From NCBI GenBank assembly GCA_951813515.1, contig OX638346.1, positions 1,109,617-1,173,616 of the forward strand: 64,000 nucleotides of DNA. The letters run 5' to 3'. Origin of the DNA: an uncultured Pseudomonadales bacterium. Its GTDB lineage: Bacteria; Pseudomonadota; Gammaproteobacteria; Pseudomonadales; Azotimanducaceae. Shown one piece after another: positions 56,067-64,000 of this stretch. A model generated the notes under the pieces. It searched no databases and was not told where the DNA came from. It worked only from the letters and a program-made list of their open reading frames with translations. A program made the translations under genes and the position numbers. How positions within the stretch are numbered: the stretch's first letter is position 1; every line of letters starts with the position of its first letter.

Positions 56067-57466
56067 TGCCCCACAGTCTCTATTTTCTGGGCATTGGAGG
56101 CACGCTCATGGGAGGGCTCGCCCGCATTGCGCGAGAGGCCGGATACCAGGTCTCGGGGTCCGACAAGGTTCTCTATCCTCCCATGAGCGATCAACTCGCG
56201 GACGCCGACATCAAGGTGTTCGAGGGTTTCGACCCCGCGCAGCTCGACCCGCCTCCCGACCTCGCCATCATCGGCAACGCACAACTGGGCCGTGGCCATC
56301 CCGGGATCGAGCACATCCTGAACCGGAACCTCCCTTACATGTCGGGCGCCCAGTGGCTGGGGGACGTGGTGCTTCCGGGTCGCTGGGTGATCGCCGTGGC
56401 AGGTACGCACGGCAAGACAACGACGGCCAGCATGGTCGCCTGGATATTGGACTACGCCGGGCTCGCGCCGGGGTACATGATCGGAGGCGTGCCGCGGAAC
56501 TTCGAGTCATCCGCGCGTCTGGGCGACAAGCCGTTTTTCGTGGTCGAAGCCGACGAGTACGACACGTCCTACTTTGATCGACGCTCCAAGTTCATCCACT
56601 ACCGACCACGAACGCTCATCATCAACAACCTGGAGTACGATCACGCCGACATCTTCGACAGTCTGAGGGCGATTCAGACCCAATTCCACCACCTGGTTCG
56701 CGCCGTGCCCGGCGAAGGCCTGATCGTCGCTCCGACGAGAGACCGCGCGGTAAACCAGGTTCTTGCCATGGGTTGCTGGACCCCCGTTGCGCGCTACGAG
56801 TCGACTGCCAGACGGCGCAGGCGGCTTCCAATCGACAGCGGCGACACCTGGCACACGGAGAATGCCGATCCTGCCGGCAGTGCGTTCGATGTGTGCCTGA
56901 ACCGCAACCCGATCGGTCGCGTGAGTTGGGACCTCCTGGGTGAATTCAACGTTTGCAACGCGCTCACGGCCATCGCCGCCGCCCGCCACGCAGGTGTATC
57001 CGCCGAATGCGCCGTAGAGGCGTTGTGTCATTTCAAGGGCGTAAAAAGACGCCTCGAGCTATTCGCCGAACGCGACGGCGTCAGGATGTATGACGACTTC
57101 GCCCATCATCCCACCGCTATCCGCGCAACCCTCCAGGCCCTGCGGCACAAGGTCGGCGCCGAACGTATCGTCGCGGTAGTCGAACCGCGCACGCACACCA
57201 TGTCGCTGGGCTCGCTGCGTAGCGAACTCTCGCACTGTTGCGCGCCCGCAGACGAAGTGATCTGGTTCCGGGGCGAGAACATCCAGTGGGATCTGAAAGA
57301 GTTGACCCGCAGCGGCGTGGTCGAGGCGAGCGTCGAAGTCGACATCGATAAACTGGTGGCGCGTCTGACCAGACCCAGCACATCTCCGTGTCACGTCGTC
57401 ATCATGTCCAACGGCAATTTTGGCGGCATTTGCGGAAAACTTGCCGAAAGGCTTGCGCGGGAGTGA
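56066..57466 (+). CDS. mpl: UDP-N-acetylmuramate:L-Ala-gamma-D-Glu-meso-DAP ligase
   Basis: 466 aa, GTG start. Mpl joins recycled murein tripeptide to UDP-MurNAc, returning it to peptidoglycan synthesis. 'LYFLGIGGTLMGGLARIARE' is the N-terminal Rossmann nucleotide site, 'VIAVAGTHGKTTTASMVAW' (about residue 112) the ATP P-loop, 'FVVEADEYDTSYFDRRSKFI' the carbamate-region motif and 'YDDFAHHPTAIRATLQALR' the C-terminal ligase motif. It is linked functionally to AmgK and MurU in this window, which supply UDP-MurNAc. Convergent with the amidohydrolase at 57540. Confidence 0.95.
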   Translation: MPHSLYFLGIGGTLMGGLARIAREAGYQVSGSDKVLYPPMSDQLADADIKVFEGFDPAQLDPPPDLAIIGNAQLGRGHPGIEHILNRNLPYMSGAQWLGDVVLPGRWVIAVAGTHGKTTTASMVAWILDYAGLAPGYMIGGVPRNFESSARLGDKPFFVVEADEYDTSYFDRRSKFIHYRPRTLIINNLEYDHADIFDSLRAIQTQFHHLVRAVPGEGLIVAPTRDRAVNQVLAMGCWTPVARYESTARRRRRLPIDSGDTWHTENADPAGSAFDVCLNRNPIGRVSWDLLGEFNVCNALTAIAAARHAGVSAECAVEALCHFKGVKRRLELFAERDGVRMYDDFAHHPTAIRATLQALRHKVGAERIVAVVEPRTHTMSLGSLRSELSHCCAPADEVIWFRGENIQWDLKELTRSGVVEASVEVDIDKLVARLTRPSTSPCHVVIMSNGNFGGICGKLAERLARE

Positions 57467-57539
57467 AAGACGGCATCCGATCAATGCAGTAGCGCTTCAT
57501 CCGCACGCTGCATGATTACTCCTAATGAGCCATACGCTG

Positions 57540-58715
57540 TTACTCGGAGGCAGCATCTTCCCCAGCCTCCTTTCCGGCGTTGCAGCGACTCACGTCCAAT
57601 AGTTCCGCGCTCTTCGCAAAGACGTGGCGAGGGGTGCCGAGCGCTTCCTTGAGGGCCACGTCCCGGTCCCAGCGGTTGTCGATGGCGGCAATCGCCTTTG
57701 CGGCGGATAGGTCGATGTGGTCGAGATGGTAGTGGGGAGAAACGAGCGGAAAGAACTGCAGGGGCCAATCCGTGCCGTAGACCAATCGCTCGTCCAGTCC
57801 AGGCACCGCCAGCGCCTGCTTCAGGAATCCGAGCCTATTGACCTGCGTCAGGCTGGAAATGTCCGCATGGAGATTGGGGTAGCGGTCGAACATCGGCAGG
57901 ATTCGCTCGAAGTTGCCCTCTCCCTCGTTCGTGCCCGTAGTCCCGATGTGGGCTGCGATCACCGTGACGCCAAGGGAAAGTGGCAGCGCCAGCCGGCGGG
58001 GGTCGCCGTACTCGTTCCTGGCGGTTGCAAACGAACTCTCGTGTCCGGCATGGCTCAACAGGGGAAGGTCGAGCGCGACGAGTTCCCGGTAAAACGGGGT
58101 GATCGCCTCGTCTGCCGGATCGATGTGCATGATGTTGGGTATCCACTTGATCAATAACGCGCCCTGCGCCTTGACGTCGTGCAATTCTCGCAGCGAATCG
58201 GGGCGGTACGGATTGACGCTGGCACCGAAGCAGAGGTTCTCGTAGCGGCGCGTTTCGCGGGCAACAAAGTCATTCGGCACGTAGAGCTGCGTGGCCTCGC
58301 GATCCAGCTTTCCCTCGGCATCGATGACACCATCCAGCGCCAGGACCACGGCCTTGTCGACTCTTCGAGACGCTGCGACGTGGGCGCTGATCTTCTCGAT
58401 AACGACATCGTCACCCTCGCCGTGCAGTTCTTCTTCACTGACGCCGAAGGCACCCAGGTAAATGGGGAAGCGCAAGCTCTCCCGCATTTCCCTGTTGATG
58501 AACGCACCGCTGCCCCCGGCACCGACTCCCGCCGTATGCACGTGCATGTCAAGAAAGCCGCCATCGGTCGACGATACGATCGACTCGTCCACGGGGATCG
58601 CGACATAGACGAGCAGTGAGGCAACGACGAGGCCAATCAGGGCCGCCGTCAACCTGCGTGCAATCGTCCTGGCGATCCATGCCGGACGTCCCTTACTCAA
58701 TGCACTGGCGCGCAT
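57540..58715 (-). CDS. Membrane-anchored amidohydrolase (Amidohydrolase_2 type)
   Basis: 391 aa. A single N-terminal membrane anchor ('RRLTAALIGLVVASLLVYVA') places the enzyme domain on the periplasmic side. The TIM-barrel domain has 'GGFLDMHVHTAGVG' (HxH metal ligands), 'LPLLSHAGHESSFATARNEY' (His), 'GVTVIAAHIGTTGTNEGEGN' (His) and 'DERLVYGTDWPLQFF' (catalytic Asp). These are the metal-dependent hydrolase or decarboxylase marks of the Amidohydrolase_2 family. Substrate unknown. Standing alone between mpl (convergent) and a 410-nt intergenic region. Confidence 0.83.
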   Translation of the reverse strand: MRASALSKGRPAWIARTIARRLTAALIGLVVASLLVYVAIPVDESIVSSTDGGFLDMHVHTAGVGAGGSGAFINREMRESLRFPIYLGAFGVSEEELHGEGDDVVIEKISAHVAASRRVDKAVVLALDGVIDAEGKLDREATQLYVPNDFVARETRRYENLCFGASVNPYRPDSLRELHDVKAQGALLIKWIPNIMHIDPADEAITPFYRELVALDLPLLSHAGHESSFATARNEYGDPRRLALPLSLGVTVIAAHIGTTGTNEGEGNFERILPMFDRYPNLHADISSLTQVNRLGFLKQALAVPGLDERLVYGTDWPLQFFPLVSPHYHLDHIDLSAAKAIAAIDNRWDRDVALKEALGTPRHVFAKSAELLDVSRCNAGKEAGEDAASE

Positions 58716-58827
58716 ATCTCACCAAGGCGCTTGTTGAATCAACATAGGTCAGTGTATTTCAATGAGGTACGTCCATTTTTCGACGTTCGGACGAGAAACA
58801 TACCGCGCTGCCGCGCCCTCGCTTGTG

Positions 58828-58955
58828 TTTTTTCCGTGTGCGCGCACGTGCTTGCTCCACCATATGGCACGGCTATGCTTCCGTCTCTTCTCTTGCGAGG
58901 GGTTTCCCCTCGCGCTCCCCGGCTGAGGGCTCTGAGCACGCGCACACGAAAAAAA
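58828..58955. repeat. 128-bp palindromic element with dispersed repeat, copy 2
   Basis: Outer arms TTTTTTCCGTGTGCGCG (58828-58844, continuing to 58852) and AGCACGCGCACACGAAAAAAA (58935-58955) are inverted, with a 4-nt insertion in the left arm. The centre (58888-58932) is the dispersed repeat also found at 16221-16270, with GCGAGGGG/CCCTCGC hairpin. This lies in the gene-free stretch 58716-59125, where no ORF has support. It may be a REP/MITE-like element or a structured RNA. Confidence 0.6.
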
Positions 58956-59055
58956 TCCTGCGCGATCATCGCGGCCCTTGGTGACATATGCGCGCTGACT
59001 TCCCGTCGGCGATCAAGACATGGGATTGTGACGCCAAGGTCTTACACCCTCAATG

Positions 59056-59101
59056 GTGGGTTTCTCACAGTCCGGGAGCGTTGATCACGCTATAAACCCA
59101 C
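59056..59101 (+). promoter_or_regulatory. Nested stem-loop upstream of comF
   Basis: GTGGGTTT (59056-59063) pairs with AAACCCAC (59094-59101), enclosing AGCGT-tgatc-ACGCT (59077-59091). It ends 24 nt before the comF start, so it may affect comF expression. No known riboswitch class was recognised. Confidence 0.4.
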
Positions 59102-59125
59102 TTCCCCGACACTGGGATCATCGCG

Positions 59126-59797
59126 ATGCTCTGGAGGCTTCTACCCGGAAGATGCGTTCTATGCCAGGGCCACGGCGATCAGGCCATGGACCTCTGCCGG
59201 GCTTGCGCAGCGGACCTGAGGCCGAATGTCGGTGCCTGTCCCCGCTGCGCGATCCCAACGCCTGTCCGCGAGGGGACGTGCCCCGCTTGCCAGGTGGCAC
59301 CGCCGCCGTACGCGCGCGCCGTTGTGCCGTATCTCTATGTTCCTCCCCTCACCAGGCTGATCCACGGCCTGAAACACGGCAACGGACTGATCGAGGCACG
59401 CATCCTGGCAACGCTGATGCGCGATGCGCTGGCTTCCGACGACCCGCCGAATCTCATTCTGCCGGTGCCCTTGACGTATCGCCGTCGCGTTCAGCGCGGA
59501 TACAACCAGGCAGCCCTGCTCGCCGCGCAGATCGCGCGCCAGGTCGGCGTGCCAGTGGCTTACCGCGGGCTCAAGCGCATCCGCCACGCCACGCCGCAAC
59601 GATCCCTCGATGCCGCAGCCCGCAGACGCAACCTGTCGGGTGCCTACCGGGCGTACAGGGACTTCTCCGGAAAGGACATAGCGGTCGTCGACGACGTAAT
59701 GACCACCGGGGCGACGGCAGCCGAAATCTCCCTGACACTGCTGGATGCGGGCGCCACGACGGTGCGCGTCTGGGCCGCCGCGCGAACCCAACGGTAG
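59126..59797 (+). CDS. comF: ComF family protein (phosphoribosyltransferase fold)
   Basis: 223 aa. N-terminal zinc-finger Cys pairs ('RCVLCQGHGDQAMDLCRAC', 'CPRCAIPTPVREGTCPAC') precede a phosphoribosyltransferase-like domain with 'VVPYLYVPPLTRLIHGLKHG', 'RRRVQRGYNQAALLAAQIA' and the PRPP loop 'DIAVVDDVMTTGATAAE'. ComF takes part in inner-membrane DNA uptake during competence in several bacteria. In gammaproteobacteria it often lies near bioB, which is not seen here. Convergent with the acyltransferase gene, 10 nt apart. Confidence 0.9.
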   Translation: MLWRLLPGRCVLCQGHGDQAMDLCRACAADLRPNVGACPRCAIPTPVREGTCPACQVAPPPYARAVVPYLYVPPLTRLIHGLKHGNGLIEARILATLMRDALASDDPPNLILPVPLTYRRRVQRGYNQAALLAAQIARQVGVPVAYRGLKRIRHATPQRSLDAAARRRNLSGAYRAYRDFSGKDIAVVDDVMTTGATAAEISLTLLDAGATTVRVWAAARTQR

Positions 59798-59807
59798 TGG
59801 GTTGAAT

Positions 59808-61022
59808 CTACGGGCGAGTCAAATCGTGAGCTTCGACCGAGACCGGTTCAGCGGATTCCGCGATCGCAGCCCGATCCGCGCGAGTCGGCGACTTCCGGGT
59901 CAGTTCGAATCTCCGCTCGAGGTCGCGCTTGTGCCGCAACTGGTTCGCGTATTGCATCAACACGAACTTGCGGTGTTCCCTCGGGCAACCATCGAGTGCC
60001 TTGTAGAACGCCTTTCTCACCTGGGGATCCAGTTCGGCACAGCCGTCGAGCGCAAGCACATGCGTGGGATAAGTCTTGAGGTTGCGAACGATCATCCGGT
60101 CCACGTGCGCTGAAATGTCCTCCGCCTGCTCGAATCCGCGCTCTACGCGCTCACCGAAGGACACGTGAACCCTGCCCTTGAAGCCAAAGATACCCATCGC
60201 CATGCTGCGGATATCTTCCCCTTCGTTCTTGTCGTACTTGCCATCGCGATCCATGAAGTACAGTTCTTTGGCCTTGATCGCGGCACAGGGATCGAGTTCG
60301 TAGGAGATCGACACCGGCACGAGAGCCACCCGTTCAAGCCATTCATCGAAGGAGCGGAACTCGTCCCGGTAGGCCAGCAGGAACATCTTGAACAGCGCCG
60401 GATTGGATTGATCGACGCCATCCTTGGCCCGGCCCTCCCGCTGCGCGATCCAGACAGACTCCCCGGCTTCGATGCTGGACCGGATGTAGCTCGAGGTCTT
60501 CATCAGCGAGGCGAACTGGGCTTTCGCGCCAGTCTCTGCCCGCGCGATCGAAAAGCTCTTGTTCAGACGCATCAGGTCAATCGCCGTTCCGTTCGTCAGC
60601 AGGTTGTCCCCCACTGCGATCTGGGTCGTCCTGCGGCCCGACAACCACAACGCGTAGTTCATGAAACCGGAGTCGAGGGCGATGTCGCGATGGTTGGAGA
60701 CGAAGAGATGTGGCTGGCTCGGGTCAAGGGCATCAACGCCATCCCACGTGAAACCCGTTGTGGTCCGGCGGATCAGCTTTTCGAAATACGCCGTCAGCGC
60801 AAGCTGCAGCGCATCTACCGAGTCGAGTCCGCGCACCTGCCGCGTCAGACCAAGCTTCGTCGCCGCCAACGTCAGTCCGGGAGCAAGCCGGTAACACCAT
60901 GGCGCGACGAATCCGGCGACCCCGCGCAAAGCGTTCGGGTCTTCCACCAACCGGTTCAGTACCGCAGGTACTTCCTCGTCACGATAGGGACGAATGTCGT
61001 CGAAGGAGTCCACAAAGCGCAA
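59808..61022 (-). CDS. 1-acylglycerol-3-phosphate acyltransferase-like protein (PlsC superfamily)
   Basis: 404 aa as listed, from a TTG at 61022; GTG at 61013 would be nearly as good and no ribosome site decides. PlsC-type acyltransferase domain: 'LFVSNHRDIALDSGFMNYAL' is the catalytic block I, but the spacing is HxD...D (NHRDIALD) in place of the usual HX4D, a form I believe recurs in a gammaproteobacterial subgroup. 'ESVWIAQREGRAKDGVDQSN' is the block III glycerol-phosphate site (EGRxxxG). It likely acylates a lysophospholipid or related acceptor. A long C-terminal tail is Arg/Glu-rich. Confidence 0.83.
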   Translation of the reverse strand: MRFVDSFDDIRPYRDEEVPAVLNRLVEDPNALRGVAGFVAPWCYRLAPGLTLAATKLGLTRQVRGLDSVDALQLALTAYFEKLIRRTTTGFTWDGVDALDPSQPHLFVSNHRDIALDSGFMNYALWLSGRRTTQIAVGDNLLTNGTAIDLMRLNKSFSIARAETGAKAQFASLMKTSSYIRSSIEAGESVWIAQREGRAKDGVDQSNPALFKMFLLAYRDEFRSFDEWLERVALVPVSISYELDPCAAIKAKELYFMDRDGKYDKNEGEDIRSMAMGIFGFKGRVHVSFGERVERGFEQAEDISAHVDRMIVRNLKTYPTHVLALDGCAELDPQVRKAFYKALDGCPREHRKFVLMQYANQLRHKRDLERRFELTRKSPTRADRAAIAESAEPVSVEAHDLTRP

Positions 61023-61076
61023 AGTTAACCCATTATCGCCACAGTTCCTACGGTTTTCCGGCTTCTCGCCACGCGA

Positions 61077-62138
61077 CTACGGAGACAAATCGACCACCCC
61101 CAGGCGGTCGCCAGCGAACGAACCCAGGTAGTAGACGCCGTTGTGTTGCAGGGCAATGGTGGCCCCGCCCATCGGCGCGCCTTCGTGCGCGATCATGACC
61201 TGCTCGGAAAGGTCTCCCGGGTCGAGAGCGACAATCTCGAAGGGCATGCCGCAGGCCCCTTCGGGAACCGAGCTACAGGCCAACAACTGCGCCAGGGATC
61301 CCGTATGCGATGCGACGAGCAGACGTCCATCCTGGGACCAATAGCTGTTGTCCAGGGGCTTCATGGTGCGTTCGGCCACGACCATTCCGGTAGCCATGTC
61401 GATCTTTCGGGCACCGCGAAAGGTGTTGAGAAATGCATGGCGCTCGTCGTGCGACTTCTCAATGCCGTTCGGGAACGGCGCATCGCTTCCAGACATTTTG
61501 CTGAAGCCTGCCGTCCGCGACCAGGCGTAGGCCCAGCCTGTGTCGAAACCGAATTGCGCGCGAAGGAAGGCCCAGGCATCGCTGCCCTGGTCCAGCATGC
61601 GCGTGACCCAGAAACCACCGTTACGCATCAGGACGACGTCGTTGAGATAGCCGCCTTCGGGAGCTTCGGCACAGCCCCGCCAAGTCAATGCGCCATCCCC
61701 GGCGACCTGGAACAGTTCCACCGACTCCCTGCCCGCATGGTTGACGACGGCGAGTTGATGGCGTCCATCCAAACGGGTCTCGATGTCGATGCCGTGGGGC
61801 GAGAACGACTCGGGAAAAGCGCAATTCGGGTCGCCCCATTCCGGCTCTGCTTCGACCGATGGCTCGGGAAACATCGGGGTCAGCGACCGCGTGGCCGGTT
61901 CATACAGGACCAGGTTGCCCGGACTACCGTCCATGCCGCCGAATTGACTGACGATGATCCGCCCATCCGGGGCCAGAGCCAGGTCTTCCGGATTCTGAAA
62001 CCGGCAATCGACTTCGATGCCGAAGGCGTTCTCGCAACCGAGAATGGGCGTCAGGCTGTCGCCGCCACAGCCCGCCAGCAGGACAGCCGCAATCCCGCCA
62101 GCGAATAACAACCGAATACCCGCGCTAATAGTCGGCAT
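61077..62138 (-). CDS. SMP-30/gluconolactonase-like beta-propeller lipoprotein
   Basis: 353 aa from ATG at 62138. Lipoprotein signal 'LLFAGGIAAVLLAGCGGDS' with lipobox LLAGC, so membrane-anchored in the periplasm or on the outer membrane. Repeated propeller strands include 'NPEDLALAPDGRIIVSQFGG', 'SPHGIDIETRLDGRHQLAVV' and 'GGYLNDVVLMRNGGFWVTRM', resembling the six-bladed SMP-30/strictosidine-synthase-like group. The catalytic metal site could not be confirmed. It overlaps the end of the TonB-domain lipoprotein gene by 14 nt, so the two are co-transcribed. Confidence 0.72.
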   Translation of the reverse strand: MPTISAGIRLLFAGGIAAVLLAGCGGDSLTPILGCENAFGIEVDCRFQNPEDLALAPDGRIIVSQFGGMDGSPGNLVLYEPATRSLTPMFPEPSVEAEPEWGDPNCAFPESFSPHGIDIETRLDGRHQLAVVNHAGRESVELFQVAGDGALTWRGCAEAPEGGYLNDVVLMRNGGFWVTRMLDQGSDAWAFLRAQFGFDTGWAYAWSRTAGFSKMSGSDAPFPNGIEKSHDERHAFLNTFRGARKIDMATGMVVAERTMKPLDNSYWSQDGRLLVASHTGSLAQLLACSSVPEGACGMPFEIVALDPGDLSEQVMIAHEGAPMGGATIALQHNGVYYLGSFAGDRLGVVDLSP

Positions 62139-62463
62139 AGTCGTCTTCTGCCAGCCGGAAGCGTAACGTGCTGACGACACCCGAGGTCTCTACGGCCTCG
62201 CCGCCCACCGTCGCCGGGCGGAAACGCCATTGGGCGATAGACGCGAGCGCCGCCTCCTCGAAGACGCCTTCCGGCTCTGCCTCCACGACCTCGGGGTTGG
62301 CCACCGCACCCTGCACGGTGACGTCGTAGCGAATGACGACATGGCCCTCTATGCCCTCCGCCTTGGCGGCAGGCGGGTAGACCATGTCGGCGCCTGAAAG
62401 GAACTGCATGGGCGAAGAAGATGCGCACGCCACCAGCAGCATCGGGAGCAGGATGGCGGTCAT
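62125..62463 (-). CDS. Small lipoprotein with TonB C-terminal domain
   Basis: 112 aa from ATG at 62463 ('MTAILLPMLLVACASSSPMQ'), a lipoprotein signal with lipobox LVAC; GTG at 62520 would add 19 residues and overlap the hexosaminidase end. The rest is one TonB_C domain: 'DMVYPPAAKAEGIEGHVVIR', 'YDVTVQGAVANPEVVEAEPE', 'FEEAALASIAQWRFRPATVG'. It lacks the transmembrane anchor and Pro-rich arm of TonB and so is unlikely to energise receptors; such stand-alone domains may bind peptidoglycan or partner proteins. Confidence 0.78.
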   Translation of the reverse strand: MTAILLPMLLVACASSSPMQFLSGADMVYPPAAKAEGIEGHVVIRYDVTVQGAVANPEVVEAEPEGVFEEAALASIAQWRFRPATVGGEAVETSGVVSTLRFRLAEDDYADY

Positions 62464-62510
62464 CGCCTTCAGGCAGCGCCGCCGGAGGCGCCGGCTTTGG
62501 GACACTTCCA

Positions 62511-64000
62511 CTACGAGCACGCCGGCCCCCGGGAGAAACGCTGGGCAAGATGCAGGGCCACCGGCAGCATGTATTCCCCGTGAGGTTCAAGCGCCGCGTC
62601 GGGAACGTGCGCCCGCCGACCGCAAAGGTGGGCGTCGAGTTGGTCGGCCAGGAGAGAGAGCGTCGCCGAGACGCGGGTCAGATCCTCGACGATGCCCTTA
62701 CCTGAGCATTGTTCAACGTGGTCGCGCTGACTACGCCATCCAGCGACGATGTTCCGCAAACGATGTGCGTCGCGCATAGCCGCCACGCGCCGGGCCGCAA
62801 GACTCTCGGCGGGGATAAAGTCGACCACGCGATCGAGCGGCGTGTCCGCATCGTAGGGCCGTGCGGCATCGACGGTCCCCGGGCTCGACCCGCCCAGCAG
62901 TCGTGCATACCACTTGACCGGTTCAAGCATTTCGATCAGCGGCATCAGTCCAATGGCGTCCTCCCGCGACAGTCCCGACCAAATCAGCCTTCGCCGCACA
63001 TCCCTGTCCGGATCGACCACGCCCATGTGAGCAAGGGTCTCATGGGTGGCCACCAGCCTCCGATACATGTCGTCCGTGTCCCGCACATCGCCACGAGACC
63101 AGAAGCGTTCGGCAATGGCGGGCATGCGGCTCCACAGTCTCGTGTCGAGCAGCTCGTCGGTCACCAACTCCGTCCACAGGCATGCTTCTCCGCCCAGCAC
63201 GCGCCCCTCTTCAGTGCCGTTCTCCTCCGTCGTCCCGGCATCCCATTGGCGCGACAGGGACAGCAGGCCATCGCGCACATGCGCAAGCCGCGGATCACCG
63301 GCAAAGTCTGCCGCCGCGCCCGTTGCGGGGTCGCATGCATAGTGCAGATCGGCCGGATAGAACAGGTCCAGATAGTAGGGCGCGGAATACACTGTGTCGA
63401 AACCTGCGCCGAGCGCTCGGGCGCGCGCACCCGCACCGCGCCAACTCTGGATGACGACGCTCCGGGGCAGATCCGGCTGGATGACTTCGTCCCATGCCAT
63501 GGGCGACTTGTCTAGACCGTGCAGGATCTCTGCCATGCGCACGTTGAACGCGGCTTGCATCGCGCGCGCATCCTGTCCGCGCGGGAGCATGACTTCGTCG
63601 CCGCCGAAGTGCGCGTGCGAATCAGGAAACACTTGCGCAAGTTCGCCAAACAGCGTAGTTACGGCGCGCATGGCGTGCTGATTGTCCGGATCGAGACAGG
63701 ACGCGTGCACGCCGAAACGTCTGCTGACCGCGGAAACCCGCTCGCCGAGCCCCCATTCCGGGTGGACCGCGAGCCAACTCGCCGAATGTCCCGGCACGTC
63801 CAACTCCGGTACCACGCGAATACCGCGCGCCGCGGCGCGTCTCACCAGGGCCGTGAGCTCATCCTGCGTGTAGTGTTCGCGGGGGTCCGCAAGTTCGGGG
63901 TACGCCTTCCCCAGGAACCGAAATCCCTGATCGTCACTCAGGTGCAGGTGCAAGACGTTGAGCTTGTAGAACTCCATCAGGTCCAACGTCCGCTCCAGGG
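62511..64000 (-). CDS. Beta-N-acetylhexosaminidase, GH20, 5' end outside window
   Basis: At least 496 codons; the frame remains open to the right edge, so the N-terminus is missing. GH20 TIM barrel: 'MEFYKLNVLHLHLSDDQGFR', 'GIRVVPELDVPGHSASWLAV', the catalytic Asp-Glu pair in 'HAHFGGDEVMLPRG', 'AWDEVIQPDLPRSVVIQSWR' and 'GGEACLWTELVTDELLDTR'. It removes terminal GlcNAc or GalNAc from chitin or peptidoglycan fragments or from glycoconjugates. With AmgK, MurU and Mpl it could feed amino-sugar recycling, though the cell location is not visible here. First of a row with the TonB-domain and SMP-30-like lipoproteins. Confidence 0.92.
   Translation of the reverse strand, partial: LERTLDLMEFYKLNVLHLHLSDDQGFRFLGKAYPELADPREHYTQDELTALVRRAAARGIRVVPELDVPGHSASWLAVHPEWGLGERVSAVSRRFGVHASCLDPDNQHAMRAVTTLFGELAQVFPDSHAHFGGDEVMLPRGQDARAMQAAFNVRMAEILHGLDKSPMAWDEVIQPDLPRSVVIQSWRGAGARARALGAGFDTVYSAPYYLDLFYPADLHYACDPATGAAADFAGDPRLAHVRDGLLSLSRQWDAGTTEENGTEEGRVLGGEACLWTELVTDELLDTRLWSRMPAIAERFWSRGDVRDTDDMYRRLVATHETLAHMGVVDPDRDVRRRLIWSGLSREDAIGLMPLIEMLEPVKWYARLLGGSSPGTVDAARPYDADTPLDRVVDFIPAESLAARRVAAMRDAHRLRNIVAGWRSQRDHVEQCSGKGIVEDLTRVSATLSLLADQLDAHLCGRRAHVPDAALEPHGEYMLPVALHLAQRFSRGPACS

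Overview
This is a 64 kb chromosomal window from a high-GC gammaproteobacterium. The gene orders infC-rpmI-rplT-pheS-pheT-ihfA, lptD-surA-rsmA-apaG-apaH, amgK-murU and rpe/gph/trpE are typical of that class. The mix of TonB-dependent receptors, phytanoyl-CoA-dioxygenase-like oxygenases, a luciferase-like F420-type oxidoreductase and AAA/DUF4143 ATPases would suit an uncultured marine or host-associated lineage, but that placement is inference. No rRNA gene, CRISPR array, phage or intact insertion sequence was seen. The only tRNA is tRNA-Val(GAC).

Layout. 1-5.0 kb (minus strand): translation operon infC, rpmI, rplT, pheS, pheT and the 5' end of ihfA. 5.2-10.6 kb: tRNA-Val, a VOC protein / TesB-like thioesterase / aldo-keto reductase set, a DUF4143 ATPase and an MFS transporter. 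10.9-16.4 kb: rpsU and tsaD, usually adjacent and divergent, are separated by about 5 kb of accessory DNA. It holds an IS-end-like direct repeat, a small membrane protein, a DUF262-HNH-Schlafen/AlbA fusion and a glycosyltransferase-sulfotransferase fusion. 16.4-25.5 kb: housekeeping and envelope genes tsaD, folB, apaH, apaG, rsmA, surA, lptD, amgK and murU.

25.5-45.5 kb is the most unusual part. Two full TonB-dependent receptors, a 'ghost' receptor reduced to its signal peptide and C-terminal strand, a TPR lipoprotein, an FG-GAP/UnbV lipoprotein, a nitroreductase, two PhyH-type oxygenases, two YejA-like solute-binding proteins, a beta-propeller protein and a TPR-TonB protein lie together. Between them are scraps of neighbouring genes: two degraded murU 3' ends, a PhyH 3' end and a nitroreductase 3' end. 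The ghost and both receptors end in related hairpins. I read this as an uptake and modification locus that grew by tandem duplication followed by decay. The substrate cannot be told from sequence.

45.5-64 kb returns to core functions: rpe, gph and trpE (with a DUF4143 ATPase inserted between rpe and gph), a TolB-propeller amidohydrolase, an F420-type oxidoreductase with no standard start codon, PPi-type phosphofructokinase, mpl, a membrane-anchored amidohydrolase, comF, a PlsC-like acyltransferase, an SMP-30-like propeller lipoprotein, a TonB-domain lipoprotein and a GH20 hexosaminidase running off the right edge. AmgK, MurU, Mpl and possibly the GH20 enzyme would together serve cell-wall recycling.
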